From NCBI GenBank assembly GCA_008123405.1, contig VSSA01000019.1, forward strand, positions 20,093-84,092: a stretch of DNA of 64,000 nt, written 5' to 3'. The translations under genes and the position numbers were made by a program. How positions within the stretch are numbered: the first letter of the stretch is position 1; each line of letters opens with the position of its first letter. Below the pieces are notes generated by a model, which worked only from the letters and a program-made list of their open reading frames with translations, was not told the origin of the DNA and did no database searches. This DNA comes from Nocardioides sp. BGMRC 2183. GTDB taxonomy: Bacteria; Actinomycetota; Actinomycetes; Propionibacteriales; Nocardioidaceae. This document shows, one piece after another, positions 1 to 8,119 of the stretch.

Positions 1-125
1 TCGCCTTCGACGAGGACACGGTGGCCTGGGAGCTGGCCGAGGACGGCGTCTGGACCCGCAACGACGGCCACGTGCACCTGCAGGAGGCGTTGATCGAGGC
101 CCAGGGCCGACGGATCCGCGGTTGA
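1..125 (+). CDS. ppk1: Polyphosphate kinase 1, C-terminal end (5' truncated)
   Basis: Only the last 40 codons are present, reading from base 3 to the TGA at 123-125. The peptide contains WELAEDGVWTR followed by a short polar tail. A WEL..DG.W.R ending is what I know from actinobacterial RNA degradosome-type polyphosphate kinases, which reversibly polymerise phosphate from ATP. The context agrees: Pit, Pst and a MutT1-type Nudix protein follow, and ppk1 commonly sits by mutT1 in this phylum. The catalytic histidines lie outside the window, so the call rests on the tail and the neighbours. A different family with a similar tail cannot be excluded. Confidence 0.55.
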   Translation, partial: AFDEDTVAWELAEDGVWTRNDGHVHLQEALIEAQGRRIRG

Positions 126-305
126 TCGCAGCGACCGCCCGGCGACCACCACTCCTGGGCTGACCTGCGCAAACGCGGCCAGCCTGGGCGTCGTACCCGA
201 TCCGGTGGGCGGGACCACATCCAGAACTGGGGTCCTCGGTTTGCCCTCGTCGGTTCGTCACCCCCTAGCATGATGCCGTTCGCCTCCGCCTCAACGGGAG
301 TCCAT

Positions 306-923
306 GTGGGTCTGCGTCTGCGTCCGGTCGACACCTCTTTCTACGACCTGTTCACCGAATCCGCGCAGCATCTGGTCCGTGGGGCCGGGTTGCTCGCCGA
401 AATGCTGTCCGAGGACTCCGACAAGTCGTCGGTGGCCGAGCGGATGCGTACCGCCGAGCACGAGGCGGACGAAACCACCCACGCGATCGTCAAGAAGGTC
501 AACTCGACCTTCGTGACGCCGTTCGACCGCGAGGACATCTACGCGCTCGGGTCCGGCCTCGACGACGTGATGGACATGATGGACGAGGCCGTCGACCTGA
601 TCCTGCTGTACGAGGTGAAGTCGATCCCGCCGGAGCTCTCCGAGCAGGTCGAGGTGCTGCAGCGCTGTGCCGAGCTGACTGCCGACGCGATGCCGCGGCT
701 GCGCTCCATGCAGTCCCTGGAGGACTACTGGATCGAGATCAACAGGCTGGAGAACACCGGCGATCGCAACCACCGCCGCACCCTCGCCAAGCTCTTCTCC
801 GGGGAGTTCAAGACCATCGAAGTGCTGAAGCTCAAGGACATCGTCGAGTCGCTGGAGGGCGCGATCGACGCGTTCGAGAAGGTGGCGAACACGGTCGAGC
901 AGATCGCGGTCAAGGAAAGCTGA
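306..923 (+). CDS. DUF47 family PhoU-like protein partnered with Pit
   Basis: The product of 205 residues is an almost wholly helical DUF47 (PhoU-like) protein, the family that precedes pit genes and is thought to modulate phosphate uptake. The N-terminus LRLRPVDTSFYDLFTESAQ and the repeated acidic helices (EHEADETTHAIVK, DDVMDMMDEAVDL) are typical. I start at GTG 306 because GGGAG lies about six bases upstream and the length then matches the usual 205-210. An ATG at 270 would add 12 residues unlike the family. The stop is four bases before the pit start, so the two are cotranscribed. Its role beside Pit is known for the family; here it is inferred. Confidence 0.88.
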   Translation: MGLRLRPVDTSFYDLFTESAQHLVRGAGLLAEMLSEDSDKSSVAERMRTAEHEADETTHAIVKKVNSTFVTPFDREDIYALGSGLDDVMDMMDEAVDLILLYEVKSIPPELSEQVEVLQRCAELTADAMPRLRSMQSLEDYWIEINRLENTGDRNHRRTLAKLFSGEFKTIEVLKLKDIVESLEGAIDAFEKVANTVEQIAVKES

Positions 924-927
924 TCCC

Positions 928-1932
928 TTGTCGGTCACCCTCGCGATCGTCATCACGGTCGTCGTCGTAGCGCTGGTCTTCGACTACACCAACGGCTTCC
1001 ACGACGCGGCCAACGCGATCGCCACCTCGGTCTCCACACGCGCGCTCACCCCGCGGATCGCGCTGGGGCTGGCAGCGATCATGAACTTCGTCGGGGCGTT
1101 CCTGGGCCAGAAGGTCGCCCACACGGTGAGTGACACGATCGATCCACCTCAGACCAACCACGGACTGATCATCGTGGTGGCAGGTCTGCTCGGCGCGATC
1201 GCGTGGAACCTGATCACCTGGTACTTCGGGCTGCCCTCGTCCTCCTCCCACGCGCTGATCGGTGGCCTGGTCGGTTCCGCACTGGCCGCGAGCGTCGGGG
1301 TCTCCTGGGACACGGTGATCGGCAAGGTCGTCATCCCGATGTTCGTCTCCCCGGTCCTCGCGTTCGCCGCGGGCTTCGCGGTCATGCTGGCGCTGCTGTG
1401 GGTCTTCCGTCGCGCCAACCCGCACAAGGCCAACCGCGGCTTCCGGATCGCGCAGACCATCTCGGCAGCCGCGATGGCGCTGGGCCACGGTCTGCAGGAC
1501 GCCCAGAAGACGATGGGCGTGATCTTCCTGGCGCTGGTGACCGGCGGCTACGTCGGCGCGAACGACGACCTGCCGCTGTGGGTCATCTTCGCCGCCGCGG
1601 CCGCCATCTCGGCCGGCACCTGGGCCGGTGGCTGGCGGATCATGCGGACGTTGGGACGCCGGATCATCCACCTGACCCCGCCGCAGGGCTTCGCCGCCGA
1701 GTCGGTGGCCGCTTCGGTGCTCTACACCACGGCGTACGTCTACGAGGCGCCGATCTCGACCACCCACACCATCACGTCCGCGGTGATGGGCGTCGGCGCC
1801 ACCAAGCGCCTCTCCGCGGTCCGCTGGGGCGTCGCTCGCTCCATCCTCGCCGCGTGGGTCCTCACCTTCCCCGCCGCCGCGTCGGTCGCCGCCCTCAGCT
1901 ACTGGGTGATCCACGGCATCACCCGCCTCTGA
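928..1932 (+). CDS. pit: Inorganic phosphate transporter, Pit family
   Basis: This is a 334-residue membrane protein of the short Gram-positive Pit type (PF01384), a low-affinity phosphate (metal-phosphate):H+ symporter. The N-terminal signature DYTNGFHDAANAI is at about residues 19-31, and the second half-repeat signature GHGLQDAQKTMG is near 187. About ten hydrophobic segments are visible. The start is TTG 928, with AAGGAAAG (912-919) as ribosome site inside the end of the DUF47 gene. Pit works when phosphate is plentiful and complements the high-affinity Pst system encoded convergently next door. A hairpin separates it from the opposing regulator gene. Confidence 0.95.
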   Translation: MSVTLAIVITVVVVALVFDYTNGFHDAANAIATSVSTRALTPRIALGLAAIMNFVGAFLGQKVAHTVSDTIDPPQTNHGLIIVVAGLLGAIAWNLITWYFGLPSSSSHALIGGLVGSALAASVGVSWDTVIGKVVIPMFVSPVLAFAAGFAVMLALLWVFRRANPHKANRGFRIAQTISAAAMALGHGLQDAQKTMGVIFLALVTGGYVGANDDLPLWVIFAAAAAISAGTWAGGWRIMRTLGRRIIHLTPPQGFAAESVAASVLYTTAYVYEAPISTTHTITSAVMGVGATKRLSAVRWGVARSILAAWVLTFPAAASVAALSYWVIHGITRL

Positions 1933-1937
1933 CCCAC

Positions 1938-1965
1938 CGTCGAGTCCCGAACGAACGACTCGACG
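1938..1965. terminator. Hairpin between convergent pit and pst-operon regulator
   Basis: CGTCGAGTC (1938-1946) pairs perfectly with GACTCGACG (1957-1965) across a 10-nt loop. It lies between two convergent stop codons, so it can end transcription from both sides. There is no strong U-tract, as is common in actinobacteria. Confidence 0.6.
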
Positions 1966-1975
1966 AGGGCGGGAG

Positions 1976-2749
1976 TCAGTCGGGGTCGAGGGTCAGCGCA
2001 TAACCACGACCACGGATCCGTCGTACCTGCGCGACGTCGCCGAGGCGGGCGCGCAGACGGGTGACGTGCATCGCGATCGTGTTGCCGCTCGGGTGGCCGT
2101 TGTGGCTGCCCCAGAGCGCGGCGCGCAGCTCGTCGTCGGTGACCACCCCCGGGGCGCGCAACAGCAGCGCCCGCAGCAGCTCGAACTCCTTCAGCGGGAG
2201 GTCCGGGATCCGGTGCTCGTCGATGGTGACCCGGTAGGCCGCCGCGTCGAGCTCGATCGGACCGACCGCGATCCGGGCGTGCTCCTCGATCGAGTGCGGC
2301 GAGGAGGCCAGCTGTCCCCACAGCTCGCCGACGGAGAAGGGGCGCGGCACCCACGCGCTCGCCCCGGCCACCATCAACTCCCCCACGGCCGCGTCGGAGA
2401 CCTGCGCCAAGGCCGCGATGACGTACGGCGACCCGTGCCGCCGGATCGTGGTCACGAACTCCTCCGCCGGGATGCCCGCCGCCTCCGGCGCGACGACCAC
2501 GGCGTGCGGGTCGGTCCGGCCGAAGGCGATCAGCCCGTCGATGGTGGAGTTGACCCAGGTCAGGTGGATCCCTCGGCCGGCCAGACCGTCGCGCAGGTCG
2601 TCGGGCTCGTGGTCGGGGTCGATCACCAACAGCTGAGCGCCGGCCGCCTCCGCCCAGCGGTGGAGGTAGGCGCGGACCGCGGTCTCCCGGGGGGAGACCG
2701 CGTGGTCAGCTGACGGCTGCAGCGCACCCCGAGGCGTACTGCCAGCCAC
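1976..2749 (-). CDS. Atypical OmpR-type response regulator at end of pst operon
   Basis: 257 residues: a receiver-like fold (about residues 35-155) then an OmpR/PhoB winged helix (about 165-255, ending VRRIRGRGYALT). The receiver is degenerate. The phospho-acceptor position at the end of beta-3 reads VVVAPEAAG, with Ala instead of Asp, and the conserved Lys of the KPF motif is Arg-Pro (WVPRPF). It therefore probably acts without phosphorylation. No histidine kinase is adjacent. GTG 2749 lies four bases after the pstB stop, making this the last gene of the pst operon. By position it may regulate phosphate genes, but that is inference. An internal GTG (VSPRETAV) is a possible later start. Confidence 0.82.
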   Translation of the reverse strand: MAGSTPRGALQPSADHAVSPRETAVRAYLHRWAEAAGAQLLVIDPDHEPDDLRDGLAGRGIHLTWVNSTIDGLIAFGRTDPHAVVVAPEAAGIPAEEFVTTIRRHGSPYVIAALAQVSDAAVGELMVAGASAWVPRPFSVGELWGQLASSPHSIEEHARIAVGPIELDAAAYRVTIDEHRIPDLPLKEFELLRALLLRAPGVVTDDELRAALWGSHNGHPSGNTIAMHVTRLRARLGDVAQVRRIRGRGYALTLDPD

Positions 2750-2753
2750 CGGC

Positions 2754-3533
2754 TCAGCCGAAGCGGCCCGAGATGTAGGCCTCGGTGGCGGGGTCGTCGG
2801 GGTTGGCGAACATCTTGCTGGTCGGGTTGAACTCGACCAGGTGACCGGGCTCGCCGGTGGCCTTGAGGTTGAAGAACCCGGTCTCGTCGCTGACCCGGGC
2901 CGCCTGCTGCATGTTGTGGGTGACGATGACGATGGTGAACTCGGTCTTGAGCTCGTGGATCAGGTCCTCGATGGCCGAGGTGGAGATCGGGTCGAGCGCC
3001 GAGCACGGCTCGTCCATCAGCAGCACGTCGGGCTGCACCGCGATCGCGCGGGCGATGCACAGCCGCTGCTGCTGTCCACCGGAGAGGCCGGCGCCGGGCT
3101 TGTCGAGCCGGTCCTTGACCTCGTTCCACAGGTTGGCGCCGCGCAGCGACCGCTCCACGATGCCGTCGGCGTCGGACTTGCTCATCTTCTTGGCGTTGAG
3201 CCGCATCCCGGCGAGCACGTTCTCGTAGATCGACATGGTCGGGAACGGGTTGGGCCGCTGGAAGACCATGCCGATCTGGCGTCGTACCGTCACCGGGTCG
3301 ACGCCGGGCTCGTAGAGGTCCTGGCCGTCGACCACGATCTTGCCCTCGACGCGGGCACCAGGGATCACCTCGTGCATCCGGTTGAGCGAGCGCAGGAAGG
3401 TCGACTTGCCGCAACCGGAGGGGCCGATGAAGGCGGTCACCGACCGAGCCTTGATCGTCATGTTGACGCCCTCGACGGCGAGGAAGTCGCCGTAGTAGAT
3501 GTTGACGTCCGAGACGTCGATGCTCTTTGCCAT
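2754..3533 (-). CDS. pstB: Phosphate ABC transporter ATP-binding protein PstB
   Basis: 259 residues, the usual PstB length. Walker [10 protein letters not shown] is at 37-45, signature LSGGQQQR at 150-157, Walker B LLMDEP at 171-176 and the H-loop His at 206. The phosphate-specific stretch [12 protein letters not shown] is also present. It hydrolyses ATP to drive high-affinity phosphate import through PstCA. I use ATG 3533, which has AGGAAG six bases upstream and gives the family N-terminus. An in-frame ATG at 3605 overlaps the pstA stop as ATGA and would add 24 acidic residues, so translational coupling from that start is a real alternative. Confidence 0.95.
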   Translation of the reverse strand: MAKSIDVSDVNIYYGDFLAVEGVNMTIKARSVTAFIGPSGCGKSTFLRSLNRMHEVIPGARVEGKIVVDGQDLYEPGVDPVTVRRQIGMVFQRPNPFPTMSIYENVLAGMRLNAKKMSKSDADGIVERSLRGANLWNEVKDRLDKPGAGLSGGQQQRLCIARAIAVQPDVLLMDEPCSALDPISTSAIEDLIHELKTEFTIVIVTHNMQQAARVSDETGFFNLKATGEPGHLVEFNPTSKMFANPDDPATEAYISGRFG

Positions 3534-3601
3534 GTCAGCTTCCTTGTCGACTGCCTGGTCGGCTTCTGTGTCGGGGTCCGGGACGGTTCCGAGTGCGAGG
3601 C

Positions 3602-4711
3602 TCATCGGCCGGCCTTGGGGGCGAAGACGGCGCCGATCACCCGCGCCACCACGTTCAGGGTCATCACGATCACGATCAGCACCAGCGCCGCGCCCCACAC
3701 CTGGTCGCTCCAGGCGGCGCCGTACTGCGGGTTCCCGGTCCGGGCCAGCGCGCTGTAGATGAAGGTCGGCAGCGTCGCCAGCGCCCCGTCGAACGGGTTC
3801 CAGTTCGTGGTGTAGGCGGTGCCGACGATCAGCAGCAGCGGCGCGGTCTCGCCGGCGACCCGGGCGATCGAGAGCGTCACGCCGGTGACGATGCCGGCGA
3901 CCGCCGTCGGCAGCACCACCTTGACGATGGTGCGCCACTTCGGCACCCCGAGTGCGTACGACGCCTCGCGCAGGTCGTCCGGCACCAGTTTGAGCATCTC
4001 CTCGACCGAGCGGATCACGGTCGGGATCATCAGCAGGGAGAGTGCCACGCCGCCGCCGATCGCGAGGCGTGGCAGCGGGTCGCTCAGCACGATCTGGAAG
4101 AACGCGAGAGCGAAGAGCCCGGCGACGATCGACGGGATCCCGGTCATCACGTCGACCAGGAAGGTGATCACCGAGGCGAGCCGGGAGCCCTTGCCGTACT
4201 CGACCAGCCAGACGGCGGTCAGCACGCCGATCGGGATCGCGATGACCGCCGCGATCACGGTGACCATCATCGAGCCGACCAGTGCGTGGAAGATGCCGCC
4301 GGTGCCCTCGATCAGGGCGCGGCCGGTCTGGTCGGACGTCAGGAAATGCCAGCTGATCGCCCGCGATCCCTTGATCACCACGGTGAGGATCAGGCTGACC
4401 AGCGGGATCATGGCGAGGCCGAACGCGGTCCAGACCAGCACCGTGACCAGCCGGTCGGTCGCCTTGCGGCGGTTCTCGACCGCCGCGCTCCAGGTCGGGT
4501 AGGCGACCGCGTAGACGGCCCAGGCGAGCACCACCATGACGGCGAGGCCGGAGCCGAGGATCAGCCCGACCAGGGCGCCGGCTGCGACGGCAGCAACGCC
4601 CACGATGAGCGGCGCCGTACGCGGGAGCTGGCCCTGCGGTTGGGTCGGATCCGGCGGCAGCAGGTCGGCCGCGCTGTGGTCGAGGTCCTGGGTGGGAGGT
4701 GTCGTGGTCAT
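3602..4711 (-). CDS. pstA: Phosphate ABC transporter permease PstA
   Basis: 369 residues, long for PstA because of a Pro/Gln-rich cytoplasmic leader (about 1-30) and two extra N-terminal hydrophobic segments (about 34-72) before the usual six-helix permease core. The EAA-type coupling loop [12 protein letters not shown] lies at about 249-260. It forms the membrane channel with PstC. ATG 4711 follows the pstC stop by four bases. Its own stop overlaps an upstream in-frame ATG of pstB, so the operon is tightly coupled. Confidence 0.95.
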   Translation of the reverse strand: MTTTPPTQDLDHSAADLLPPDPTQPQGQLPRTAPLIVGVAAVAAGALVGLILGSGLAVMVVLAWAVYAVAYPTWSAAVENRRKATDRLVTVLVWTAFGLAMIPLVSLILTVVIKGSRAISWHFLTSDQTGRALIEGTGGIFHALVGSMMVTVIAAVIAIPIGVLTAVWLVEYGKGSRLASVITFLVDVMTGIPSIVAGLFALAFFQIVLSDPLPRLAIGGGVALSLLMIPTVIRSVEEMLKLVPDDLREASYALGVPKWRTIVKVVLPTAVAGIVTGVTLSIARVAGETAPLLLIVGTAYTTNWNPFDGALATLPTFIYSALARTGNPQYGAAWSDQVWGAALVLIVIVMTLNVVARVIGAVFAPKAGR

Positions 4712-4715
4712 CGGA

Positions 4716-5657
4716 TCAGCCCTTCACCACACCCCGGGACGCGATCCAGCGACCCAGGAAGTTGACGACGAACGTGAGCAGGAAGAGCGCGAGGCCGGCG
4801 AAGATCAGGATGCTCACCTTGATCGGCGAGGCCTCCTTGTAGCCCTGCGCGATGAAGGCGGCGATGGTGTTGGAGTTCTCGCTGGAGACGATGTCCCAGC
4901 TGACGATCACGCCGGTGGCGGAGAGCACCATCGCGACGGCCATCGTCTCGCCCAGGGCCCGGCCGAGGCCGAGCAGCAGCGCGGCGACCATGCCGGAGCG
5001 GGCGTAGGGCAGCACCGCCATCCGGATCATCTCCCAGCGCGTGGCGCCCAGCGCCAGAGCGGCCTCCTCGTGGGCGCGAGGGGTCTGGGCGAAGATCTCG
5101 CGCATGATCGCGGTGACGATCGGCAGCGCCATCAGCGCCAGCACGATCGCGGCGGTGAAGAGGGTGCGTGCCGTCGCGCTCGCCGGCCCGTCGAAGAGCG
5201 GGATCCAGCCGAGGTAGTCGACCAGCCACACGTGCACCGGCTTCAGGTACGGCGCCAGCACGAAGATGCCCCACAGACCGAACACCACGCTCGGCACGGC
5301 GGCCAGCAGGTCGACCAGGAAGCCGACCGGCTTCGCCAACCGGCGCGGGGCGTAGTGGGAGATGACCAGCCCGAGTCCGATCGCCAGCGGGGTCACGATG
5401 GCCATCGCGACCACCGCCGCGAGCACCGTGCCGAAGAGCAGCGCGCCGACCAGGGAGAAGACGTTGGCGTGGTCCTGGAAGTTCTCCGGGTCGGCGCCGA
5501 TCGCCGGGAGGCCCTTGATCAGCAGGAAGATGCCGACGCCGGCGAGGAAGACGATGACGAGCAGGGACGCGACCAGGGCGGTCCTGCGGAAGATGGCGTC
5601 ACCGACGCGATGAGCGGCCACCTCCTGGGTGGTCGGCTCGTCGGGGATGACCGTCAC
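4716..5657 (-). CDS. pstC: Phosphate ABC transporter permease PstC
   Basis: 313 residues with six predicted membrane segments and a permease coupling loop EEAALALGATRWE near 196. PstC pairs with PstA to form the inner-membrane pore for phosphate delivered by the lipoprotein PstS. The GTG start at 5657 has GGAGG about seven bases upstream. A perfect 15-bp hairpin lies between pstS and this gene, so pstC may be expressed at a lower level than pstS. No residue important to the family is obviously missing. Confidence 0.95.
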   Translation of the reverse strand: MTVIPDEPTTQEVAAHRVGDAIFRRTALVASLLVIVFLAGVGIFLLIKGLPAIGADPENFQDHANVFSLVGALLFGTVLAAVVAMAIVTPLAIGLGLVISHYAPRRLAKPVGFLVDLLAAVPSVVFGLWGIFVLAPYLKPVHVWLVDYLGWIPLFDGPASATARTLFTAAIVLALMALPIVTAIMREIFAQTPRAHEEAALALGATRWEMIRMAVLPYARSGMVAALLLGLGRALGETMAVAMVLSATGVIVSWDIVSSENSNTIAAFIAQGYKEASPIKVSILIFAGLALFLLTFVVNFLGRWIASRGVVKG

Positions 5658-5730
5658 GGGGCTACCTCCGTGCTCGTGCTGGTGCTGGGTCGGTGCTGGT
5701 TGCGGCTCGGCCCCGATGGGCCGAGCGCCC

Positions 5731-5765
5731 GAGCAGGGGCCGGGAGGTCTTCCCGGCCCCTGCTC
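5731..5765 (-). terminator. Perfect hairpin between pstS and pstC (attenuator)
   Basis: GAGCAGGGGCCGGGA (5731-5745) and TCCCGGCCCCTGCTC (5751-5765) are exact complements around the 5-nt loop GGTCT. A second 9-bp stem (5705-5713 with 5718-5726) follows on the same transcript. Placed after a binding-protein gene and before its permease genes, this probably gives partial termination or mRNA protection, so that PstS is made in excess. Confidence 0.7.
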
Positions 5766-5793
5766 GTCATGCGGTGCGGAATCGGTCCGGCGA

Positions 5794-6915
5794 TCAGGAG
5801 GCGGCGGAGATGCCGTCGAGGATGCCCTGGATCTCCTCCTGCAGCGCGTCGCTCAGCGGAGCGGCGCCGGCGTCCTGAGCAGCGAGCTCCTGGCCCTCGT
5901 CGGAGACGACGTAGGAGAGGTAGCCCTTGACCAGGTCCGCGGTGTTCTGGTCCTCGTACTCCTGGCAGGCCAGCAGGTAGGAGGTCAGCACGATCGGGTA
6001 GACCCCGGCCTCCTGGGTGGTGTGGTCCAGGTCCACGGCGAGGTCGACGTCGGGCCGGCCCTCCACGCGCGGGGAGACCTCGAGGATCTTCGCCGCGGCG
6101 GCGGCGTCCGGCGCGACGAACTCCTCGCCGACCCCGATGTTGGCCTGGCCGAGTCCACCGGCCTGGCTGGCGTCGGCGTACCCGATGGTGTTCTCGTTCT
6201 CGTTCACGACCTGCACCAGGCCGGAGGTGCCGTTGCCGGCCTCGCCACCGAACTCGGTCGGCCAGGTCTCGACGACACCGGCGGTCCAGACGTCACCGGC
6301 GACCGCGTCGAGGTAGTCGGTGAAGTTCTCGGTGGTGCCGGACTCGTCCGAACGGTGCACCGGGGTGATGTCGGCGTTGGGCAGGTCGGCGTCGGGGTTG
6401 GCCTCGGCGATCGCCGGGTCGTTCCACTTGGTGATCTCACCGGCGAAGATGCCGGCGACCGTCTCCGGGGCGAGGTTGAGGTCCTCGACGCCCTCGACGT
6501 TGAAGATGATCGCGATCGGCGAGACGTAGTTCGGGATCTCGATCGGGTCGGTGCCGTTGCACCGCTCGGTGGCGTCGCTCAGCTCACCCTCGTCGTCGGT
6601 GAGGTAGGCGTCGGAGCCGGCGAACATGTAGCCGCCGCTGATGAACCCGGTCCGGCCGTCACCCGAGCCGACCGGCTCGTAGGTGACCGGCGCCTCCGGG
6701 GCGACCTCCTGGAAGCCGACCAGCCAGGACTCCTGGGCGGTCTGCTGGGACGACGCACCACCGGCGAGGATCTCACCGGAGAGCGACGCGTAGTCGATCT
6801 CGGAGCTGCCGCTGCTGCCCTCGCTGTCGCCCTCGGCGTCTCCGCCGCAGGCGGTCAGCAGCAGGGCGAGAGCAGCAACACCGGGCATGAGCGCCCGACG
6901 GATGGGAGTGTTCAA
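5794..6915 (-). CDS. pstS: Phosphate-binding lipoprotein PstS
   Basis: 373 residues. The signal peptide ends in lipobox LLTAC (Cys 23), so the mature protein is a membrane-anchored lipoprotein. Phosphate-contact motifs of the family are visible: GGASSQQTAQESW, the GSGDGRTGF loop and HRSDESGTTENF. It captures phosphate outside the cell for PstCAB. The start is TTG 6915, with GAGAGG upstream. A two-unit PHO box lies about 100 bases upstream, implying induction under phosphate starvation by a PhoP-type regulator. Confidence 0.95.
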   Translation of the reverse strand: MNTPIRRALMPGVAALALLLTACGGDAEGDSEGSSGSSEIDYASLSGEILAGGASSQQTAQESWLVGFQEVAPEAPVTYEPVGSGDGRTGFISGGYMFAGSDAYLTDDEGELSDATERCNGTDPIEIPNYVSPIAIIFNVEGVEDLNLAPETVAGIFAGEITKWNDPAIAEANPDADLPNADITPVHRSDESGTTENFTDYLDAVAGDVWTAGVVETWPTEFGGEAGNGTSGLVQVVNENENTIGYADASQAGGLGQANIGVGEEFVAPDAAAAAKILEVSPRVEGRPDVDLAVDLDHTTQEAGVYPIVLTSYLLACQEYEDQNTADLVKGYLSYVVSDEGQELAAQDAGAAPLSDALQEEIQGILDGISAAS

Positions 6916-7017
6916 GAGATTGGCCTCTCACAGTTGAGGGGCGCAGATCCGGACCCCTCGTGCTTCACTGGACACCCAGGAAGTTAGGGACCGTCGGTAA
7001 CGCAATCTGCGGACCAA

Positions 7018-7035
7018 CCTGAACGGACGGTGAAC
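7018..7035 (-). promoter_or_regulatory. PHO box upstream of pstS
   Basis: On the minus strand GTTCACC (7035-7029) and GTTCAGG (7024-7018) are direct repeats exactly 11 bases apart. This is the spacing and consensus described for PhoP binding in Streptomyces (GTTCACC units of 11 nt). A third, weaker unit (GTCCGCA) follows at the same spacing. The position fits activation of pstS. Seen in sequence; PhoP binding is inferred. Confidence 0.72.
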
Positions 7036-7087
7036 AGCGACCTAGCAGTCAGCGACGGTCGCGCCGGCTGGCGCTGGGCCCGTGGTC

Positions 7088-7133
7088 TGCGTCATACGAA
7101 TCGTGGCTCCGAGCCCCCGGTTCGGATGACACA
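7088..7133. repeat. Interspersed inverted motif, copy 1 (TGCGTCAT type)
   Basis: TGCGTCAT (7088-7095) and the near-inverse ATGACACA (7126-7133) flank a core containing ATCGTGGC and AGCCC. A related unit with the same order of elements lies at 9247-9296. It sits between the mutT1 stop and the pstS promoter. Function unknown. Confidence 0.55.
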
Positions 7134-7140
7134 ACCTCGG

Positions 7141-7180
7141 TGTGCGGGGCCAGGCGTGCGGGTCAGGCGTGCGGGGTCAG
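7141..7180. repeat. Three tandem 13-14 bp repeats ending at the mutT1 stop codon
   Basis: Units GTGCGGGGCCAG, GCGTGCGGGTCAG and GCGTGCGGGGTCAG follow each other. The last contains the reverse complement of the mutT1 TGA. Read on the coding strand, the array starts with the stop codon and repeats it out of phase downstream. Confidence 0.65.
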
Positions 7181-8073
7181 ACCCCGTGCCGCTCCACGGC
7201 CACGATCCGCTGCTTGCGCACGTGCAGCACCAGCAGCTCGGCCGGCGCCAACGAGACCCCCCGCTGCCGCGGCTTGATGCCGAAGGCATCGTGCAGCAGC
7301 GGCAACACCGGCCGGTGCGAGCACAGTACGACGCCACGGCTGTCCTCCCACACCTCCTCAGCGATCGCGGCGGCGGCCTTCGCCGTGGCGTGCTCCTCGC
7401 TCAGCCGACGCCGGGTCTCCAGCTCATAGCCGGTCGTGGCGCAGTAGGGCGCCACTGTCTGCACGCACCGGGTGCTGCTGGAGCTGAGCACCCGGCTGGC
7501 GTCGTACGCGGCGAGGACGGGGACCAGCCGGTGCGCCTGTGCCTCCCCCAGCTTGAGCAGGGGCCGCTCCGCATCCTCGCCACGCCACCGGCTGCGCGAA
7601 CGGGCCTGGCCGTGCCGCAGCACCACGATCGCGCGGGTCCGGCGTCGTACCTCCAGCGCGTCAGCGAGCGTGTCCCGGTCGTGTGGATAGCTGAGCAGGT
7701 CGGCAGCCTGATCGATCGGCACCCACCGGACCGCATCGATCTCGGCGTTGGGGCGGTAGCCGCTCACGTCGTCCTCGCCAACCACCCGGCCGGTCCAGTA
7801 GTGCACCACCTTCGACCGGCCGTTGACCGGATACTCCTGGTCGGCCAGCGGCGGGCCGAGGCGCACGTGCAGTCCCGTCTCCTCGGCCACCTCGCGCACC
7901 GCGGCTGCGGTGGGGTGTTCGCCGCGATCCAGCTTGCCCTTCGGGAAGGACCAGTCGTCGTACTTGGGGCGATGCACCAGGAGCACCTCGCGGCCCGGCC
8001 GGAAGGTGACCACACCGGCGGCGCGTACGGGAGGACGGGTGGCGGGACCGGGTGCCGGGCGGGGAGAGGCCAC
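7177..8073 (-). CDS. mutT1: MutT1-like Nudix hydrolase fused to histidine phosphatase
   Basis: 298 residues in two domains. The Nudix box, GKLDRGEHPTAAAVRE then VAEETGL, is at about 46-68. The C-terminal histidine-phosphatase (SixA-like) domain has RHG at 153-155 and a second His at 253 (CSHRP). This architecture is that of mycobacterial MutT1, which acts on 8-oxo-GTP/dGTP and diadenosine polyphosphates. The phosphatase domain may remove phosphate from the product. GTG 8073 is preceded by GAGACT six bases away, suggesting a leaderless mRNA. An ORF open far upstream has no family similarity. Its nearness to ppk1 and phosphate genes is typical. Confidence 0.88.
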   Translation of the reverse strand: MASPRPAPGPATRPPVRAAGVVTFRPGREVLLVHRPKYDDWSFPKGKLDRGEHPTAAAVREVAEETGLHVRLGPPLADQEYPVNGRSKVVHYWTGRVVGEDDVSGYRPNAEIDAVRWVPIDQAADLLSYPHDRDTLADALEVRRRTRAIVVLRHGQARSRSRWRGEDAERPLLKLGEAQAHRLVPVLAAYDASRVLSSSSTRCVQTVAPYCATTGYELETRRRLSEEHATAKAAAAIAEEVWEDSRGVVLCSHRPVLPLLHDAFGIKPRQRGVSLAPAELLVLHVRKQRIVAVERHGV

Positions 8074-8119
8074 GGCGTTAGTCTCACATCCCCGCCCTTT
8101 GGAGAGGAGACCCCCGCCC

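Noticed and set aside
159-178. TGACCTGCGCAAACGC, similar to the locus A/B motif; another TGACCTGCGCAAA at 47650
   Set aside because: Single copies without an inverted partner. A match of this length is near chance level in GC-rich DNA.
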